Origin: Sphingobium sp.
GTDB taxonomy: Bacteria > Pseudomonadota > Alphaproteobacteria > Sphingomonadales > Sphingomonadaceae
DNA: 35,359 bases
Assembly (NCBI GenBank): GCA_017744605.1
Contig: JAGIAZ010000025.1
Coordinates: forward strand, 1 to 35,359
Reading direction: 5' to 3'
Made by a program: the position numbers and the translations under genes. Of the stretch, positions 9,855 to 21,100 are shown piece by piece. Within the stretch, counting starts at the first letter, position 1. Each line of letters begins with the position of its first letter. A model generated the notes under the pieces. That model searched no databases, was not told the DNA's origin, and saw only the letters and a list, made by a program, of their open reading frames with translations.

Positions 9855-10052
9855 TCACGCGATGATATCGGGGACCAGGCAGTTTTCCAGGAAGCTGATT
9901 TCGTCGCGCAGCCGCAGCTTGCGTTTTTTCATGCGCGCGATCTGGAGTTGATCGGGTTGAGGCAGCTGCCCCAGCGCGTCGATGGCGCAATCGAGATCGC
10001 GGTGTTCGATCCGCAAGACGTCGAGTCTCTGCTCGATTTCTTCGACCGACAT
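9855..10052 (-). CDS. YdcH family (DUF465) small protein
   Basis: A 65-residue, highly charged, helical protein. The N-terminal half is EEIEQRLDVLRIEHRDLDCAI and the C-terminal half contains the family signature MKKRKLRLRDEISFLE. YdcH/DUF465 proteins are short helical hairpins of unknown function, abundant in alphaproteobacteria. A GTG at 10055 and the ATG at 10052 are both usable; a GGAGGG lies 9-12 bases upstream. It faces a second YdcH-like gene (10335-10496) across a 282-base gap. Confidence 0.8.
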   Translation of the reverse strand: MSVEEIEQRLDVLRIEHRDLDCAIDALGQLPQPDQLQIARMKKRKLRLRDEISFLENCLVPDIIA

Positions 10053-10334
10053 CACCGACTCGTACCCTCCCGTCTCGCAAGGCCGGCCGCATCATCGCAC
10101 CGCCCGCCAGGAGCCGCAACCGGCAGGGAAGTCTTGCAGGAAAGTTCATGGTTAACACAGAATCTTGCGACAGGACGAAATGGAACGCCACCCTTCCGCA
10201 ACAGGGTTAACGGCCCGTCGGGTCTCGGCCACGCCTCCCTCGGCTCGTCGCGATTCACCCATTAACGCGCGAGACAAACTCTCCAAAGCATGATCTATTC
10301 AACGCCCATTTGTCGCAACGGCTAGGAGGACAGA
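10053..10334. promoter_or_regulatory. Divergent promoter region between two YdcH-like genes
   Basis: No gene is supported in this gap. It contains an exact minus-strand TTAACCAT (10148-10155), the known half-site of the CtrA regulator in Caulobacter, and two further TTAAC cores near 10207 and 10262, about 55 bases apart. Two GANTC sites (GAATC, GATTC) are also present. Regulation by CtrA is inferred and unproven. Confidence 0.3.
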
Positions 10335-10496
10335 ATGGATATAAGCCATGTTTCCGCACTGAATGCCAAACATGCCGGGCTGGAAGCCCGCATCCGTGAC
10401 GAGAGCACGCGACCTGCGCCCGACAGTCTCATGATTGCAGCGCTCAAGAAGCAGAAGCTTCAGCTGAAACAGGAAATCGCCCAGGCGACCGGCTGA
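10335..10496 (+). CDS. Second YdcH family (DUF465) small protein, 53 aa
   Basis: A short reading frame starting at ATG 10335 with a perfect AGGAGG five bases before it (10324-10329). The product begins MDISHVSALNAKHAGLEARI and carries LKKQKLQLKQEIAQ, the DUF465/YdcH signature. The strong ribosome site and the family match make it a real gene despite its length. It is transcribed away from its paralogue at 9855-10052. Function is unknown. It is followed by a GC-rich hairpin. Confidence 0.85.
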   Translation: MDISHVSALNAKHAGLEARIRDESTRPAPDSLMIAALKKQKLQLKQEIAQATG

Positions 10497-10515
10497 ATAG
10501 CCGCTTGATCCTTTC

Positions 10516-10538
10516 CGGGAGAGGCGCGCCCTCTCCCG
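10516..10538. terminator. GC-rich hairpin after the small YdcH gene
   Basis: A 9-bp perfect stem (10516-10524 with 10530-10538) with a 5-base loop lies 20 bases after the YdcH stop and between convergent genes. There is no T-tract on either strand, so termination is only a possibility. Confidence 0.35.
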
Positions 10539-10609
10539 CGACCAGGACTTCATGACAGACAGAACGAGATTTCCAGGCCCGATATCCCGATACATTGCCG
10601 GACATATGG

Positions 10610-11353
10610 CTAGCCGCGCTGCATGAGCAATTGCGCGGCTTCGAATCGCCCGTCCGCATAGGGCTGGACGAGCGCCGGCTTGAAGCCCGCGGCCTCCGCC
10701 ATCGCCAACAGCTCGTCGAGCGGATAAGGGTTCATCTGCATCAGCGGTTCGGCTACCGGGCGTCCATTCCGGAGATTGAATGCCTGCCTTACGCCGGGCA
10801 CGTTGCGTTGCGCCCAATAGCGCAATCGCGAGGCCGGATCATCGGGTCGAGCGATGCAGAGCTGGATGGCGGCGACGCCGCCGACTGCGACTAGGCTGAG
10901 CAATCGCTCAAAGATGCGCATGCCGCGCGCCACGGGAATATGCTGAAGCACCATGAAGCTCATGACGAAATCGAAGCGTCCATCGGCCGCGCTCAACATT
11001 TCGTCCGACCGGGCCAGCGCCAGATTGGCGACCCCCGCGCGCTCGGCATTGATGCGGGCTTCCGCCAGCATGGCGGGGGCGATGTCGAGCCCCAGCACCT
11101 CGTCGAAATGCGCCGCGAGCGGGAGGCTGAGCCGCCCGACACCGCAACCGAAATCGAGCGCCCGACGGCGTTCGAAATAGCCGAAATGCTGCTCGGCCGT
11201 CGCGAGCCGTTCCTCGACCGTCAGCCTGCCCAGATCGAAGAATTCGACCCGGTTGCCCTCGATCCGACCCTTGCGGAAACGCGGATCGGCGAGCACGCCG
11301 AAATAGGGATCCATCTTGCCCCAGCGCCGCCACTCATGATCGCTATCGGCCAT
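10610..11353 (-). CDS. Class I SAM-dependent methyltransferase
   Basis: A 247-residue cytoplasmic protein with the Rossmann-type SAM site: motif I ALDFGCGVGRLSLPL near residue 65, the acidic end of strand 2 in VLGLDIAPAML, and FDFVMSFMVLQHI in the motif IV region. The substrate cannot be read from sequence. It starts 18 bases after the sdhA stop in the same direction, so it is likely in the sdhCDA transcript and sits where sdhB is normally found. No functional link with succinate dehydrogenase is evident. Confidence 0.85.
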   Translation of the reverse strand: MADSDHEWRRWGKMDPYFGVLADPRFRKGRIEGNRVEFFDLGRLTVEERLATAEQHFGYFERRRALDFGCGVGRLSLPLAAHFDEVLGLDIAPAMLAEARINAERAGVANLALARSDEMLSAADGRFDFVMSFMVLQHIPVARGMRIFERLLSLVAVGGVAAIQLCIARPDDPASRLRYWAQRNVPGVRQAFNLRNGRPVAEPLMQMNPYPLDELLAMAEAAGFKPALVQPYADGRFEAAQLLMQRG

Positions 11354-11371
11354 GCGGCGCCTGCCGATCGG

Positions 11372-13174
11372 TCAGTAGACCCGCTTCTTGGGCGCGATAT
11401 ACTCGACATCGTCGGTGAGGGTGTAATCGTGCACCGGCCGGTAATCGAGCTTCACGGCACCGCCCTTTCCGCCCCAGCCGTCGAACCAGCTGATCGTGTG
11501 CTTCATCCACTCGTCGTCATGCCGCTCGGGGAAATCCTCGTGCATGTGCGCGCCGCGGCTTTCCTTGCGGTTCCGCGCCGACTTGATGGTGCAGAGCGCC
11601 TGCGAGATGAGGTTGTCCAGCTCCAGCGTTTCGATGAGATCCGTGTTCCAGATCATCGAGCGGTCGGTGATGCCGATGTCGCTCATGCCGGCATAGGTCT
11701 TTTCGAGCTTCTCGATGCCCTCGGCCATCAGCGCGTCGGTGCGGAACACGGCAGCATGGGCCTGCATGTTATGCTGCATGTCGAGACGGATGGCCGCGGT
11801 CGGCGTCCCGCCCTTGGCATTGCGGAAATGGTCGACGCGCGCCAGCGCGAGGTCCGCCGCATCCTTGGGCAGCGCCTTGTGAGGCGCGCCGGGCTTCACG
11901 ATTTCGGCGATCCGCTTGCCGGTCGCACGGCCGAACACCACGAGATCGATCAGGCTGTTCGAGCCCAGGCGATTGGCGCCATGGACGCTGACGCACGCCG
12001 CTTCGCCGATGGCAAAGAGACCCGGCACGACGCTGTCCGGATTGCCGTCCTTCAGCGTCACGACCTCGCCATGATAATTACAGGGGATACCGCCCATATT
12101 ATAATGGACCGTCGGCACCACCGGCAGCGGTTGGCGCGTCAGGTCGACGCCCGCGAACACCTTGCCTGTCTCGGTGATACCCGGCAGCCGCTCGTGCAGC
12201 ACCTTGGGATCGATGTGATCGAGGTGCAGGAAGATGTGATCCTTGTTCTTGCCGACGCCGCGACCCTCACGGATTTCCATCGCCATCGAACGCGACACGA
12301 CATCGCGCGAGGCGAGATCCTTGGCGGACGGGGCATAGCGCTCCATGAAGCGTTCGCCTTCGGAGTTGGTGAGATAGCCGCCCTCGCCGCGCGCGCCCTC
12401 GGTGATGAGCACGCCGGCGCCGTAGATGCCGGTCGGGTGGAACTGGACGAACTCCATGTCCTGCAGCGGCAGGCCGGCGCGCAACACCATGCCGCCGCCG
12501 TCGCCGGTGCAGCTATGGGCAGAGGTGGCGGAGAAGTAGGCGCGGCCATAGCCGCCCGTCGCGAGCACAGTCGCATGGCTGCGGAAGCGATGGATCGAGC
12601 CGTCTTCCATGCAGAGCGCGATCACGCCGCGGCATTCGCCGTCCTCCATGATCAGGTCGAGCGCGAAATATTCGATAAAGAAGTCGGCGTCGTAGCGCAG
12701 GCTCTGCTGATAGAGCGCGTGCAGCATCGCGTGGCCGGTGCGGTCGGCGGCGGCGCAGGTGCGCTGCGCCGGCGGCCCCGCGCCCATATTCTGCATCATG
12801 CCGCCAAAGGGGCGCTGGTAGATCTTGCCTTCCTCGGTGCGGCTGAACGGCACGCCCGCATGCTCGAGCTCATAGACCGCGGCCGGAGCCTCGCGGACCA
12901 TATATTCGATCGCGTCCTGGTCACCGAGCCAGTCCGATCCCTTGACGGTATCGTACATGTGCCAGGTCCAGTGATCCGGCCCCATATTGCCGAGCGACGC
13001 GGCGATGCCGCCCTGGGCCGCAACCGTATGCGAGCGCGTCGGGAACAGCTTCGTGATGCAGGCGGTCTTGAGGCCGCTCTCGGCAATGCCCATGGTCGCG
13101 CGGAGGCCGGAGCCGCCCGCGCCCACCACGACGGCGTCATAGGTGTGATCGACGATCTTGTAGGCATCCGCCAT
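11372..13174 (-). CDS. sdhA: Succinate dehydrogenase flavoprotein subunit
   Basis: A 600-residue flavoprotein that oxidises succinate to fumarate at the cytoplasmic face of complex II. The FAD dinucleotide-binding motif [15 protein letters not shown] lies near residue 15, and the covalent-FAD histidine is in [11 protein letters not shown] (His49). Downstream are the substrate-domain segments [14 protein letters not shown] and [10 protein letters not shown] and the C-terminal [24 protein letters not shown] stretch, here [19 protein letters not shown]. Length and end match the family. Its ATG shares one base with the sdhD stop (TGATG, 13172-13176), so translation is coupled. The iron-sulfur subunit gene sdhB does not follow. 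Confidence 0.98.
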   Translation of the reverse strand: MADAYKIVDHTYDAVVVGAGGSGLRATMGIAESGLKTACITKLFPTRSHTVAAQGGIAASLGNMGPDHWTWHMYDTVKGSDWLGDQDAIEYMVREAPAAVYELEHAGVPFSRTEEGKIYQRPFGGMMQNMGAGPPAQRTCAAADRTGHAMLHALYQQSLRYDADFFIEYFALDLIMEDGECRGVIALCMEDGSIHRFRSHATVLATGGYGRAYFSATSAHSCTGDGGGMVLRAGLPLQDMEFVQFHPTGIYGAGVLITEGARGEGGYLTNSEGERFMERYAPSAKDLASRDVVSRSMAMEIREGRGVGKNKDHIFLHLDHIDPKVLHERLPGITETGKVFAGVDLTRQPLPVVPTVHYNMGGIPCNYHGEVVTLKDGNPDSVVPGLFAIGEAACVSVHGANRLGSNSLIDLVVFGRATGKRIAEIVKPGAPHKALPKDAADLALARVDHFRNAKGGTPTAAIRLDMQHNMQAHAAVFRTDALMAEGIEKLEKTYAGMSDIGITDRSMIWNTDLIETLELDNLISQALCTIKSARNRKESRGAHMHEDFPERHDDEWMKHTISWFDGWGGKGGAVKLDYRPVHDYTLTDDVEYIAPKKRVY

Positions 13175-13560
13175 CAGAGTGCGCCTCCGAGCGATATCCG
13201 GGCAACGCAGAAGATGCCGAAAACGGCACCGGCAATCGCGTAGAAATTGACGAGCATGAGCGAGACGAACTTCAGGCCTTCATCATGCACATAGTCCTCG
13301 ACCAGCACCTGTAGGCCAAGGCGCAGATGGGCAAAAACACTGACCAGGAACAGGATCATCTGCACGGCGACGAAGGGCTGCGCCAGCCAGCCGGTGACGG
13401 CCCAGTGATCGAGGCTTGGCAGCAGGATGAGGCTCGCGAACAGCCAGGCGCCGAGCAGCAGGTTGCCGACCGCGGTCATGCGCTGGACGATCCAGTGATG
13501 CGTGCCTTCCCTGGCGGAGCCAAGGCCGCGCACTTTGCCGAGTGGGGTTCCGTCACCCAT
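13174..13560 (-). CDS. sdhD: Succinate dehydrogenase membrane anchor subunit
   Basis: A 128-residue hydrophobic protein with three predicted membrane helices (about residues 30-50, 60-80 and 95-120). The N-terminal [17 protein letters not shown] and the second-helix [17 protein letters not shown] are typical of alphaproteobacterial SdhD; the His of HLRLG is a candidate haem b ligand. Together with SdhC it anchors complex II and forms the quinone site. The gene starts one base after the sdhC stop and overlaps sdhA. Confidence 0.93.
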   Translation of the reverse strand: MGDGTPLGKVRGLGSAREGTHHWIVQRMTAVGNLLLGAWLFASLILLPSLDHWAVTGWLAQPFVAVQMILFLVSVFAHLRLGLQVLVEDYVHDEGLKFVSLMLVNFYAIAGAVFGIFCVARISLGGAL

Positions 13561-13561
13561 A

Positions 13562-13993
13562 TCAGGCCCTCCCCACCAGCAGCCAGGCCCAGAGCACGAC
13601 CGTCAGCAGCGCCGAGAGCATGGTGATCGTCACCGACCAGCGCTTGTTCGTGTTCAGTTCGTAGCCCGCGCCCATATCCATGATGAAGTGGCGAAGCCCC
13701 GAAAATATATGCTGGATGAAAGCCCAGCTCAGGCCGATAAGCACGACCCTGCCCAGGATGTTGGCCGTCAGGCCGAGATTGTCGCCGGACGCGGCCTGCC
13801 AGACATAATAGCGGAAAACGCCATAGGCTTCGCTGCCCGCGGACATCGCATAGAGCCACCAGAGCAGCAAAAGGCCGCCAAGGGTCGCAAGACCGTCGCC
13901 CGTGACGCGGTGCAGGATGGAGACGAGCATATGCGGTCCCCATTTCCAGATCGTAATGTGCGGTGAAAGCGGCCTTTGGCTGGGTTGCGCCAT
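13562..13993 (-). CDS. sdhC: Succinate dehydrogenase cytochrome b556 subunit
   Basis: A 143-residue integral membrane protein with the family start RPLSPHITIWKWGPHMLVS, then ILHRVTGDGL (quinone-site segment) and HIFSGLRHFIMDMG in the second helix with a candidate haem ligand. Three membrane helices are predicted. The frame is open to 14050, but the ATG at 13993 gives the usual N-terminus (MAQPSQRPLSPH) and has AGGA about ten bases upstream. It is the first gene of the sdhC-sdhD-sdhA run; the 14051-14182 gap, shared with the divergent receptor gene, should hold the promoter. Confidence 0.94.
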   Translation of the reverse strand: MAQPSQRPLSPHITIWKWGPHMLVSILHRVTGDGLATLGGLLLLWWLYAMSAGSEAYGVFRYYVWQAASGDNLGLTANILGRVVLIGLSWAFIQHIFSGLRHFIMDMGAGYELNTNKRWSVTITMLSALLTVVLWAWLLVGRA

Positions 13994-14182
13994 GGAAAAG
14001 CGATCCTGAAGCTGAACGGGTTGCGCCCCTTTAGCGCAAAGGCGCGACACTGCAAACGCTCAGCGAAGCGCGGCGGCCAGGACAGCGACTTATCAGCAAT
14101 AACCACGGATTAACGAACAGGGCCTATGACCGCCCCAAGATAAGAGCTCCATTATTGTCGCGGGGCCGAGGAAGAGACCATC

Positions 14183-15538
14183 ATGCCGGGTGCACCCAAC
14201 GAGAATATCCCGATGTCCGCACGCGTCCGCGAGTTCGACCCGACCGGCGACATCGTGCGCGTTGCCGCGTCGATCGCCACGCTCATCGCCGATCGTATCG
14301 ACGAAGTCGGCGACGCCGCGCTGGACGCCTATCTCGAGCGTAACCCCGGAGTCAGCTATTCGGCATGGCAGCTCGATGAACTGCGCGCCAACGTCCGTGC
14401 CTATTATCGCGACCTGCTGAGCGACCTCGCCGGCGAGACATGGGCGAACGCCGCCCGCAGCCTCCTGCGTACCGCGCTCGATGCCGGCTATTCGGTCCGC
14501 AGCCAGATCGTCGTGGTCAACAGCGCGGTCAACCGCGTGCGGGAACTTATCTGCGACGCCGTCGAGGATCCTGCCGAGCGTGCGACGCTGATGATGGCGA
14601 TGCGCGGCGTGCTGCTCGTCAACGTCGAGCTCATCTGCTCCATCTATGCCGATATCATCCGCGAACAGGACCAGGACAGCCGCGCGCGCCAGCGCCAGGA
14701 GTTCTCGGACCTGATGACCGACCAGATCGACAAGGCCGCCACGCTCGGCGAGCGCCTGCGCGACCAGGCCCGCGAAGCATCGTCCGCGACGCGCGGCATG
14801 CTCGACAAGGCGAGCGAGGTTGCCGCCGCGGCCGAACAGTCCGCCATCGCCATGCGCGAAGCCGCGCACACCAGCTCGGGCCTCATCCGCGCGATCGAGG
14901 AAGCCCGCGCCGAAGTGGACCAGGCCGCCGAAGTCGCCTCCCGCGCGTCGACCCAGGCCGGCGAGGCCGTGACCATGTCCGCCGCGCTGTCCGACCATGC
15001 CCAGTCGATCGAATCGATCCTCAGCCTCATCCGCGATATCGCCGGCCAGACCAACCTGCTCGCGCTCAATGCCACGATCGAAGCGGCGCGCGCGGGTGAC
15101 GCCGGTCGAGGTTTCGCGGTCGTCGCGCAGGAAGTGAAGTCGCTCGCCAGCCAGACGGCCCGCGCGACCGACGACATTGCGCACAAGATCGCCGCCATCC
15201 AGAACGCCACGCGCCAGTCGGTCGAAACCAACGAGCGTATTCGCGCGACGGTGCAGGACGTGCAGACCATGGGCATGCGCATCCGCGCCGCCATGGACGC
15301 GCAGTCGCAGACGGTGACCATGATCACCGCCGCGGTCGACGAGACGGCGCTGGCTGCCGATTCCATGTCCAGCAACATCTCGGCCATCCGCCAGGACACC
15401 GAGATCGTCGCCTCCGAGATCGATGCGCTCGAAACGGGTTTTACCGACGTTCAGACTCATCTTGGCGACCTGCGTGGCCGTTCGGTCAATTTCGTCGAAA
15501 GCAAGGACGGCGGGGCTGCGAAGCGCGCCAACGGCTGA
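14183..15538 (+). CDS. Soluble methyl-accepting chemotaxis protein-like transducer
   Basis: A 451-residue protein with no membrane segment. Residues 1-170 form a mostly helical domain I do not recognise; its layout (two paired helices ending [16 protein letters not shown]) resembles a globin-coupled sensor, but it has no histidine before residue 229 and so no proximal haem ligand. Residues 170-430 are a long coiled coil with the chemoreceptor hairpin tip [20 protein letters not shown] (286-304) and [15 protein letters not shown]. It should form a cytoplasmic array-type receptor acting on a CheA/CheW system encoded elsewhere. The ATG at 14183 has GAGGAAG nine bases upstream; an ATG at 14213 is less likely. 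It diverges from sdhC. Confidence 0.88.
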   Translation: MPGAPNENIPMSARVREFDPTGDIVRVAASIATLIADRIDEVGDAALDAYLERNPGVSYSAWQLDELRANVRAYYRDLLSDLAGETWANAARSLLRTALDAGYSVRSQIVVVNSAVNRVRELICDAVEDPAERATLMMAMRGVLLVNVELICSIYADIIREQDQDSRARQRQEFSDLMTDQIDKAATLGERLRDQAREASSATRGMLDKASEVAAAAEQSAIAMREAAHTSSGLIRAIEEARAEVDQAAEVASRASTQAGEAVTMSAALSDHAQSIESILSLIRDIAGQTNLLALNATIEAARAGDAGRGFAVVAQEVKSLASQTARATDDIAHKIAAIQNATRQSVETNERIRATVQDVQTMGMRIRAAMDAQSQTVTMITAAVDETALAADSMSSNISAIRQDTEIVASEIDALETGFTDVQTHLGDLRGRSVNFVESKDGGAAKRANG

Positions 15539-15601
15539 TCCAGCCGCAAGCCACGGAAATTCCTGACTCGCGCCGGGCCGAAAATCGGCTAATCACGCGG
15601 C

Positions 15602-16606
15602 GTGTCCAAGCGCCGATCAGACCCGATAGCCCCATCCGCCTGGCAGCTCAGCCTGCCCTGCACCCGCGCGCAGGCCGAGGCTCTGGAAGCGGACGAGAGC
15701 CTCTTCATCGAATGGGCGAGTGCTCCGGCCATCATGTCCAGCGAGCCCGATCCCGCGCGGCCTGACGACTGGCGGCTGGACATCATCTTCGATCACAAGC
15801 CCGTGCGGGACGAGCTCGATCTCATTTTTGCGCAGCTTCCATCCGCGAGCCGCAAGGCGGCAAAGCTGGAGCCGGTCCCCGATATCGATTGGGTGACGCA
15901 GAGTCAGGCCGGACTCGATCCGATCGACGCGGGGCCGTTCCATGTCCGGCATGAGGCGAGCGAACGCCCGAAGCATGGCGCGATCGATCTTCTCATTCCC
16001 GCAAGCCGCGCCTTTGGCACAGGGGCGCATGAGACGACGCGCGGCTGCCTGCTCATGCTCGCGGCGCTCAAGGCGCGCGGCCATCGGTTCGGCAATATCG
16101 TCGATGTCGGCACGGGGACCGGCCTGCTCGCTTTTGCAAGTCTCGCGCTGTGGCCGCGTGCGCACTGCCTGGCCTCGGACATCGATCCGGTCTCGATCGA
16201 CGTGACCGAGGACAATGCCGGGATGAACGGCGTGGCCGTCGGCGCCGATGCCGGTGAAGTTCTGCTCGTTGCGGCGCCCGGCGTCGACCACCCGCTGATC
16301 ACCGGGCTCGCGCCCTATGATCTCGTCATCGCCAATATTCTCGCCGGGCCCCTGATCGAGCTGGCGCCGAGCCTCTCGGCCCAGCTTGCGGAGGGCGGAT
16401 CGCTCATTCTCGCCGGGCTGCTCGAAAGCCAGGCGGATCGTGTCATCGCCGCCTATCGCGCTCAGGGCCTGCGCCTCGCAGCCCGGGTCGATCATGGCGA
16501 ATGGCCCACCCTGCACCTGCGCAAACGCCGCCGCTTCGGCTGGCGCCGTCCGGTGCGCTGGTCGGGGCAGGACAATGGAGAGACCGAAAACTACGGAAGC
16601 TGGTGA
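15602..16606 (+). CDS. prmA: Ribosomal protein L11 methyltransferase
   Basis: A 334-residue cytoplasmic enzyme that trimethylates ribosomal protein L11 using SAM. Family motifs are IPASRAFGTGAHETTRGCL, motif I IVDVGTGTGLLAFASLAL, the acidic SDIDPVSIDVTEDNA segment and YDLVIANILAGPLIELAP with the NILA motif. The start is GTG at 15602; an in-frame stop at 15590-15592 leaves almost no room for another start upstream, and the next ATG would remove conserved sequence. The last 30 residues (basic, then acidic) extend past the usual end. It follows the receptor gene by 63 bases and converges with the MFS gene. Confidence 0.93.
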   Translation: MSKRRSDPIAPSAWQLSLPCTRAQAEALEADESLFIEWASAPAIMSSEPDPARPDDWRLDIIFDHKPVRDELDLIFAQLPSASRKAAKLEPVPDIDWVTQSQAGLDPIDAGPFHVRHEASERPKHGAIDLLIPASRAFGTGAHETTRGCLLMLAALKARGHRFGNIVDVGTGTGLLAFASLALWPRAHCLASDIDPVSIDVTEDNAGMNGVAVGADAGEVLLVAAPGVDHPLITGLAPYDLVIANILAGPLIELAPSLSAQLAEGGSLILAGLLESQADRVIAAYRAQGLRLAARVDHGEWPTLHLRKRRRFGWRRPVRWSGQDNGETENYGSW

Positions 16607-16684
16607 TGGGAGAGACATGCGGAAGCCTGGCCCTGCGGCCCGACGCGGTCCTGGCCCCGCCAAGCGCGCCGGCAAAGCCGAGGT

Positions 16685-17905
16685 TCAATGCGTCGCCGCC
16701 TCATGTCTGGGCATCGGGAATAGCAGCCCGATCACCGGCAGGACGAGCATGGCGCCGCCCGAGGCGAACAATGCCGCCGCCACGCCGTGGCTCTCGGCAA
16801 AATGGCCCCAGAGCCAGCTGCCCAGCGCGATTCCGCCGAACGTCAGGCTGCTGACCATGGCAGTGATCCGCCCCACGAGCGGACGCGGCGACCACATTTG
16901 ACCGGCTACCGAGAAGCCGGACAGGGCCTGGACCCAGCCCGCGCCGCTGACCACGAGAAGGGCCAGCATGATGACCAGGCTCGGCTTCAGCGCGACGATG
17001 ATGCAGCCAATGCCATAGAGCATGCCGGCTGCGCGGATGATCGCTTCGCTCGAATAGCGGCGACGGAACCAGGTGCTGCTCGCCGCGCCGAACACAGCCC
17101 CGAGACCAAGCGCCCCGAGCAGCAAGCCGTAAGTGACCGATCCCTGTCCGAGCAGATCGGCGGCGACGAGCGGCATCAGCGCCCATGCGGCGCTGCCGGT
17201 GCTGGTGAAGGTGACGGCGCGCAACATGATGGTGCGCACCGGCGGCGAGCCCATGGCATAGCGGAACCCTTCGCCGATCACGGCCAGCAAGGGGCGGCGC
17301 TCGACCGGCGGCGCGGGCTCCGGCTTCCAGCGCCAGAGGATCAGGATCACCGCGAAATAGCTCAGCGCATTGACGACGAAAGCCGCCTTGGCGCCGCCCG
17401 CCGCAACGATCATGCCGCCGACCGCCGGGCCGAGGCTGCGCGCGACATTGAAGGCAAGAATGTTAAGCGCGACGGCCGCGGCCAGTTCGACGCGCGGCAC
17501 GATCCCGCCGATCGAGGCGGAAAGCGCGGGATTGAAGCAGGCGACGCCGCAAGCAAGCAAAGCCGTCAGGCCCACGATGACCGCCGGCTGCGTCGTTCCG
17601 GCAAAGGCGAGGCCCGCCAGCGCAAACGAAAGCAACATCATCGCGATCTGCGCAAACAGCATCACCAGGCGCCGGTCGTGCATGTCTGCCCAGGCGCCGG
17701 CCGGCAGCGCCAGCAGCGTGATCGGTAGATTGGTCGCGCTCTGCACCAGCGCCACAATGTCGGCAGGCTGATGCGCTGCGGTGAGATGCCAGGCCGCGCC
17801 GACCGACTGGATGGCATTGCCGAAGTTCGATAGCAGGCTGCCCAGCAGGATGAAGGCGAATGTGCGATAACGCAGCGGCGATAATGTCGTAGCTTGCGGC
17901 GTCAT
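16685..17905 (-). CDS. MFS transporter, EntS-like (MFS_3) exporter family
   Basis: A 406-residue inner-membrane protein with about twelve hydrophobic segments in two halves. The start LRYRTFAFILLGSLLSNFGNAIQSVG, the LPAGAWADMHDRRLVML loop (MFS motif A) and the central GEGFRYAMGSPPVRTIMLR loop are typical of the EntS/transmembrane secretion effector group, which exports siderophores or drugs. The substrate cannot be told. The ATG at 17905 is chosen because the open frame before it (to 18058) is Arg/Cys-rich and not protein-like; GAGAG lies before the ATG. It lies 175 bases downstream of ligA on the same strand. Confidence 0.88.
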   Translation of the reverse strand: MTPQATTLSPLRYRTFAFILLGSLLSNFGNAIQSVGAAWHLTAAHQPADIVALVQSATNLPITLLALPAGAWADMHDRRLVMLFAQIAMMLLSFALAGLAFAGTTQPAVIVGLTALLACGVACFNPALSASIGGIVPRVELAAAVALNILAFNVARSLGPAVGGMIVAAGGAKAAFVVNALSYFAVILILWRWKPEPAPPVERRPLLAVIGEGFRYAMGSPPVRTIMLRAVTFTSTGSAAWALMPLVAADLLGQGSVTYGLLLGALGLGAVFGAASSTWFRRRYSSEAIIRAAGMLYGIGCIIVALKPSLVIMLALLVVSGAGWVQALSGFSVAGQMWSPRPLVGRITAMVSSLTFGGIALGSWLWGHFAESHGVAAALFASGGAMLVLPVIGLLFPMPRHEAATH

Positions 17906-18080
17906 GATATTCTCTCGGAGGCTTAAGCCTCTCTCCGGACCCGATCTTGTCTGCGCTCTGGCGAGACTGACGCCGCCATGCAAGCGCCGCGATCGACCAG
18001 CGTTACGCCAGATGAATGGACGGCCCGAGCAGGACGATAAACAGCACCGTCGCAACAACGCCTGCCACGACGATCGGCCA

Positions 18081-20604
<2,524 letters not shown>

Positions 20605-20609
20605 GAAGA

Positions 20610-20645
20610 ACCACCCCCGCCCCCTCCTCTGAGGAGGAGGGGAGA
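20610..20645 (-). repeat. Right inverted repeat of the DUF559 unit
   Basis: The inverted partner of 20203-20238, with the same palindromic arms and GGGGGTGGT tail. The four differences fall in the hairpin loop (2) and in the 2-base spacer before the G-tract (2); both arms are identical. It lies just upstream of the DUF559 start. Confidence 0.85.
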
Positions 20646-20658
20646 AAGATCGTCCGCA

Positions 20659-20739
20659 CCATCACACCCCCTCCAGCAATCGTCCGGCCTGGGCCCGCGC
20701 CTCGTCCCTGATCGCCGCACCAGAAAACATACGCGCGAT
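20659..20739 (-). repeat. Direct repeat copy A: orphan recN 3' end
   Basis: 81 bases identical at 75 positions to 21097-21177, the true end of recN, in the same orientation. Four of the six differences are synonymous in the recN frame; the others are Leu to Phe and Thr to Arg. It still includes the recN stop and the TGATGG that follows it. Confidence 0.92.
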
Positions 20740-20748
20740 TTCAGTCAT
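20662..20748 (-). pseudogene. recN tail fragment, now an ATG-started 28-codon frame
   Basis: The orphan recN tail lies in a frame that now begins with its own ATG at 20748 and reads MTEIARMFSGAAIRDEARAQ, ending at the original recN stop. The ATG overlaps the stop of the broken gene upstream (ATGACTGA). It is a remnant of recN; translation as a peptide is possible but not shown. Confidence 0.6.
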
Positions 20749-21100
20749 GAGGCTCACCCTGAAACTGATCCGTCACTTCAATGACGCCGACGATGGCTGC
20801 GTTGAAGGCATCAAGCTCCTCCGCAGGAATCCAATATTCACTGTGCGCGCGGCCGCCAGCCACCTCGACAGGATATCGAGCGAGGAAAGCCGCATCGACC
20901 TCGAAGCGCGTGACAAAGCCGCTGCCACTGGCTGGCAAATTTCAGTCGCGCGCGATTTTTACGGCATAGTCGCGCGTCGTAACCGGGTAGAAAATCGGTT
21001 GCTCCGGCAGGCGCGGCGGAAAAGCCCGCATGCCTGTTGCCTCGATCAGCGCCAGCTCCTCTGGCCCGACTGGCCGCCAAAGCGTAATGGTTTCGGCCAT
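20741..21100 (-). pseudogene. Small recN-coupled gene of the 'ADP-ribosylation/crystallin J1' annotated family, broken by one in-frame TGA
   Basis: A 120-codon frame starting at ATG 21100, which shares one base with the recN stop (TGATG). The product begins MAETITLWRPVGPEELALIE, continues FPPRLPEQPIFYPVTTRDYA and, past codon 53, PASGSGFVTRFEVDAAFLA and GGRAHSEYWIPAEELDAFN. From memory this matches a roughly 120-residue family carried in databases as 'ADP-ribosylation/crystallin J1'; its function is unknown to me. Codon 53 (20942-20944) is TGA where the pattern IARD(W)N is expected, a single-base change from TGG. Since the frame stays open on both sides, the mutation is recent, a sequencing error, or read through. 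The gene lies between two direct repeats of the recN tail. Confidence 0.7.

Noticed and set aside
10940..13243. 767-codon plus-strand open frame opposite sdhA
   Set aside because: Antisense shadow of sdhA; no ribosome site and no recognisable domain.
14093..15460. 455-codon minus-strand open frame opposite the receptor gene
   Set aside because: The plus strand encodes a clear chemoreceptor hairpin with a good ribosome site; the reverse frame has no motif.
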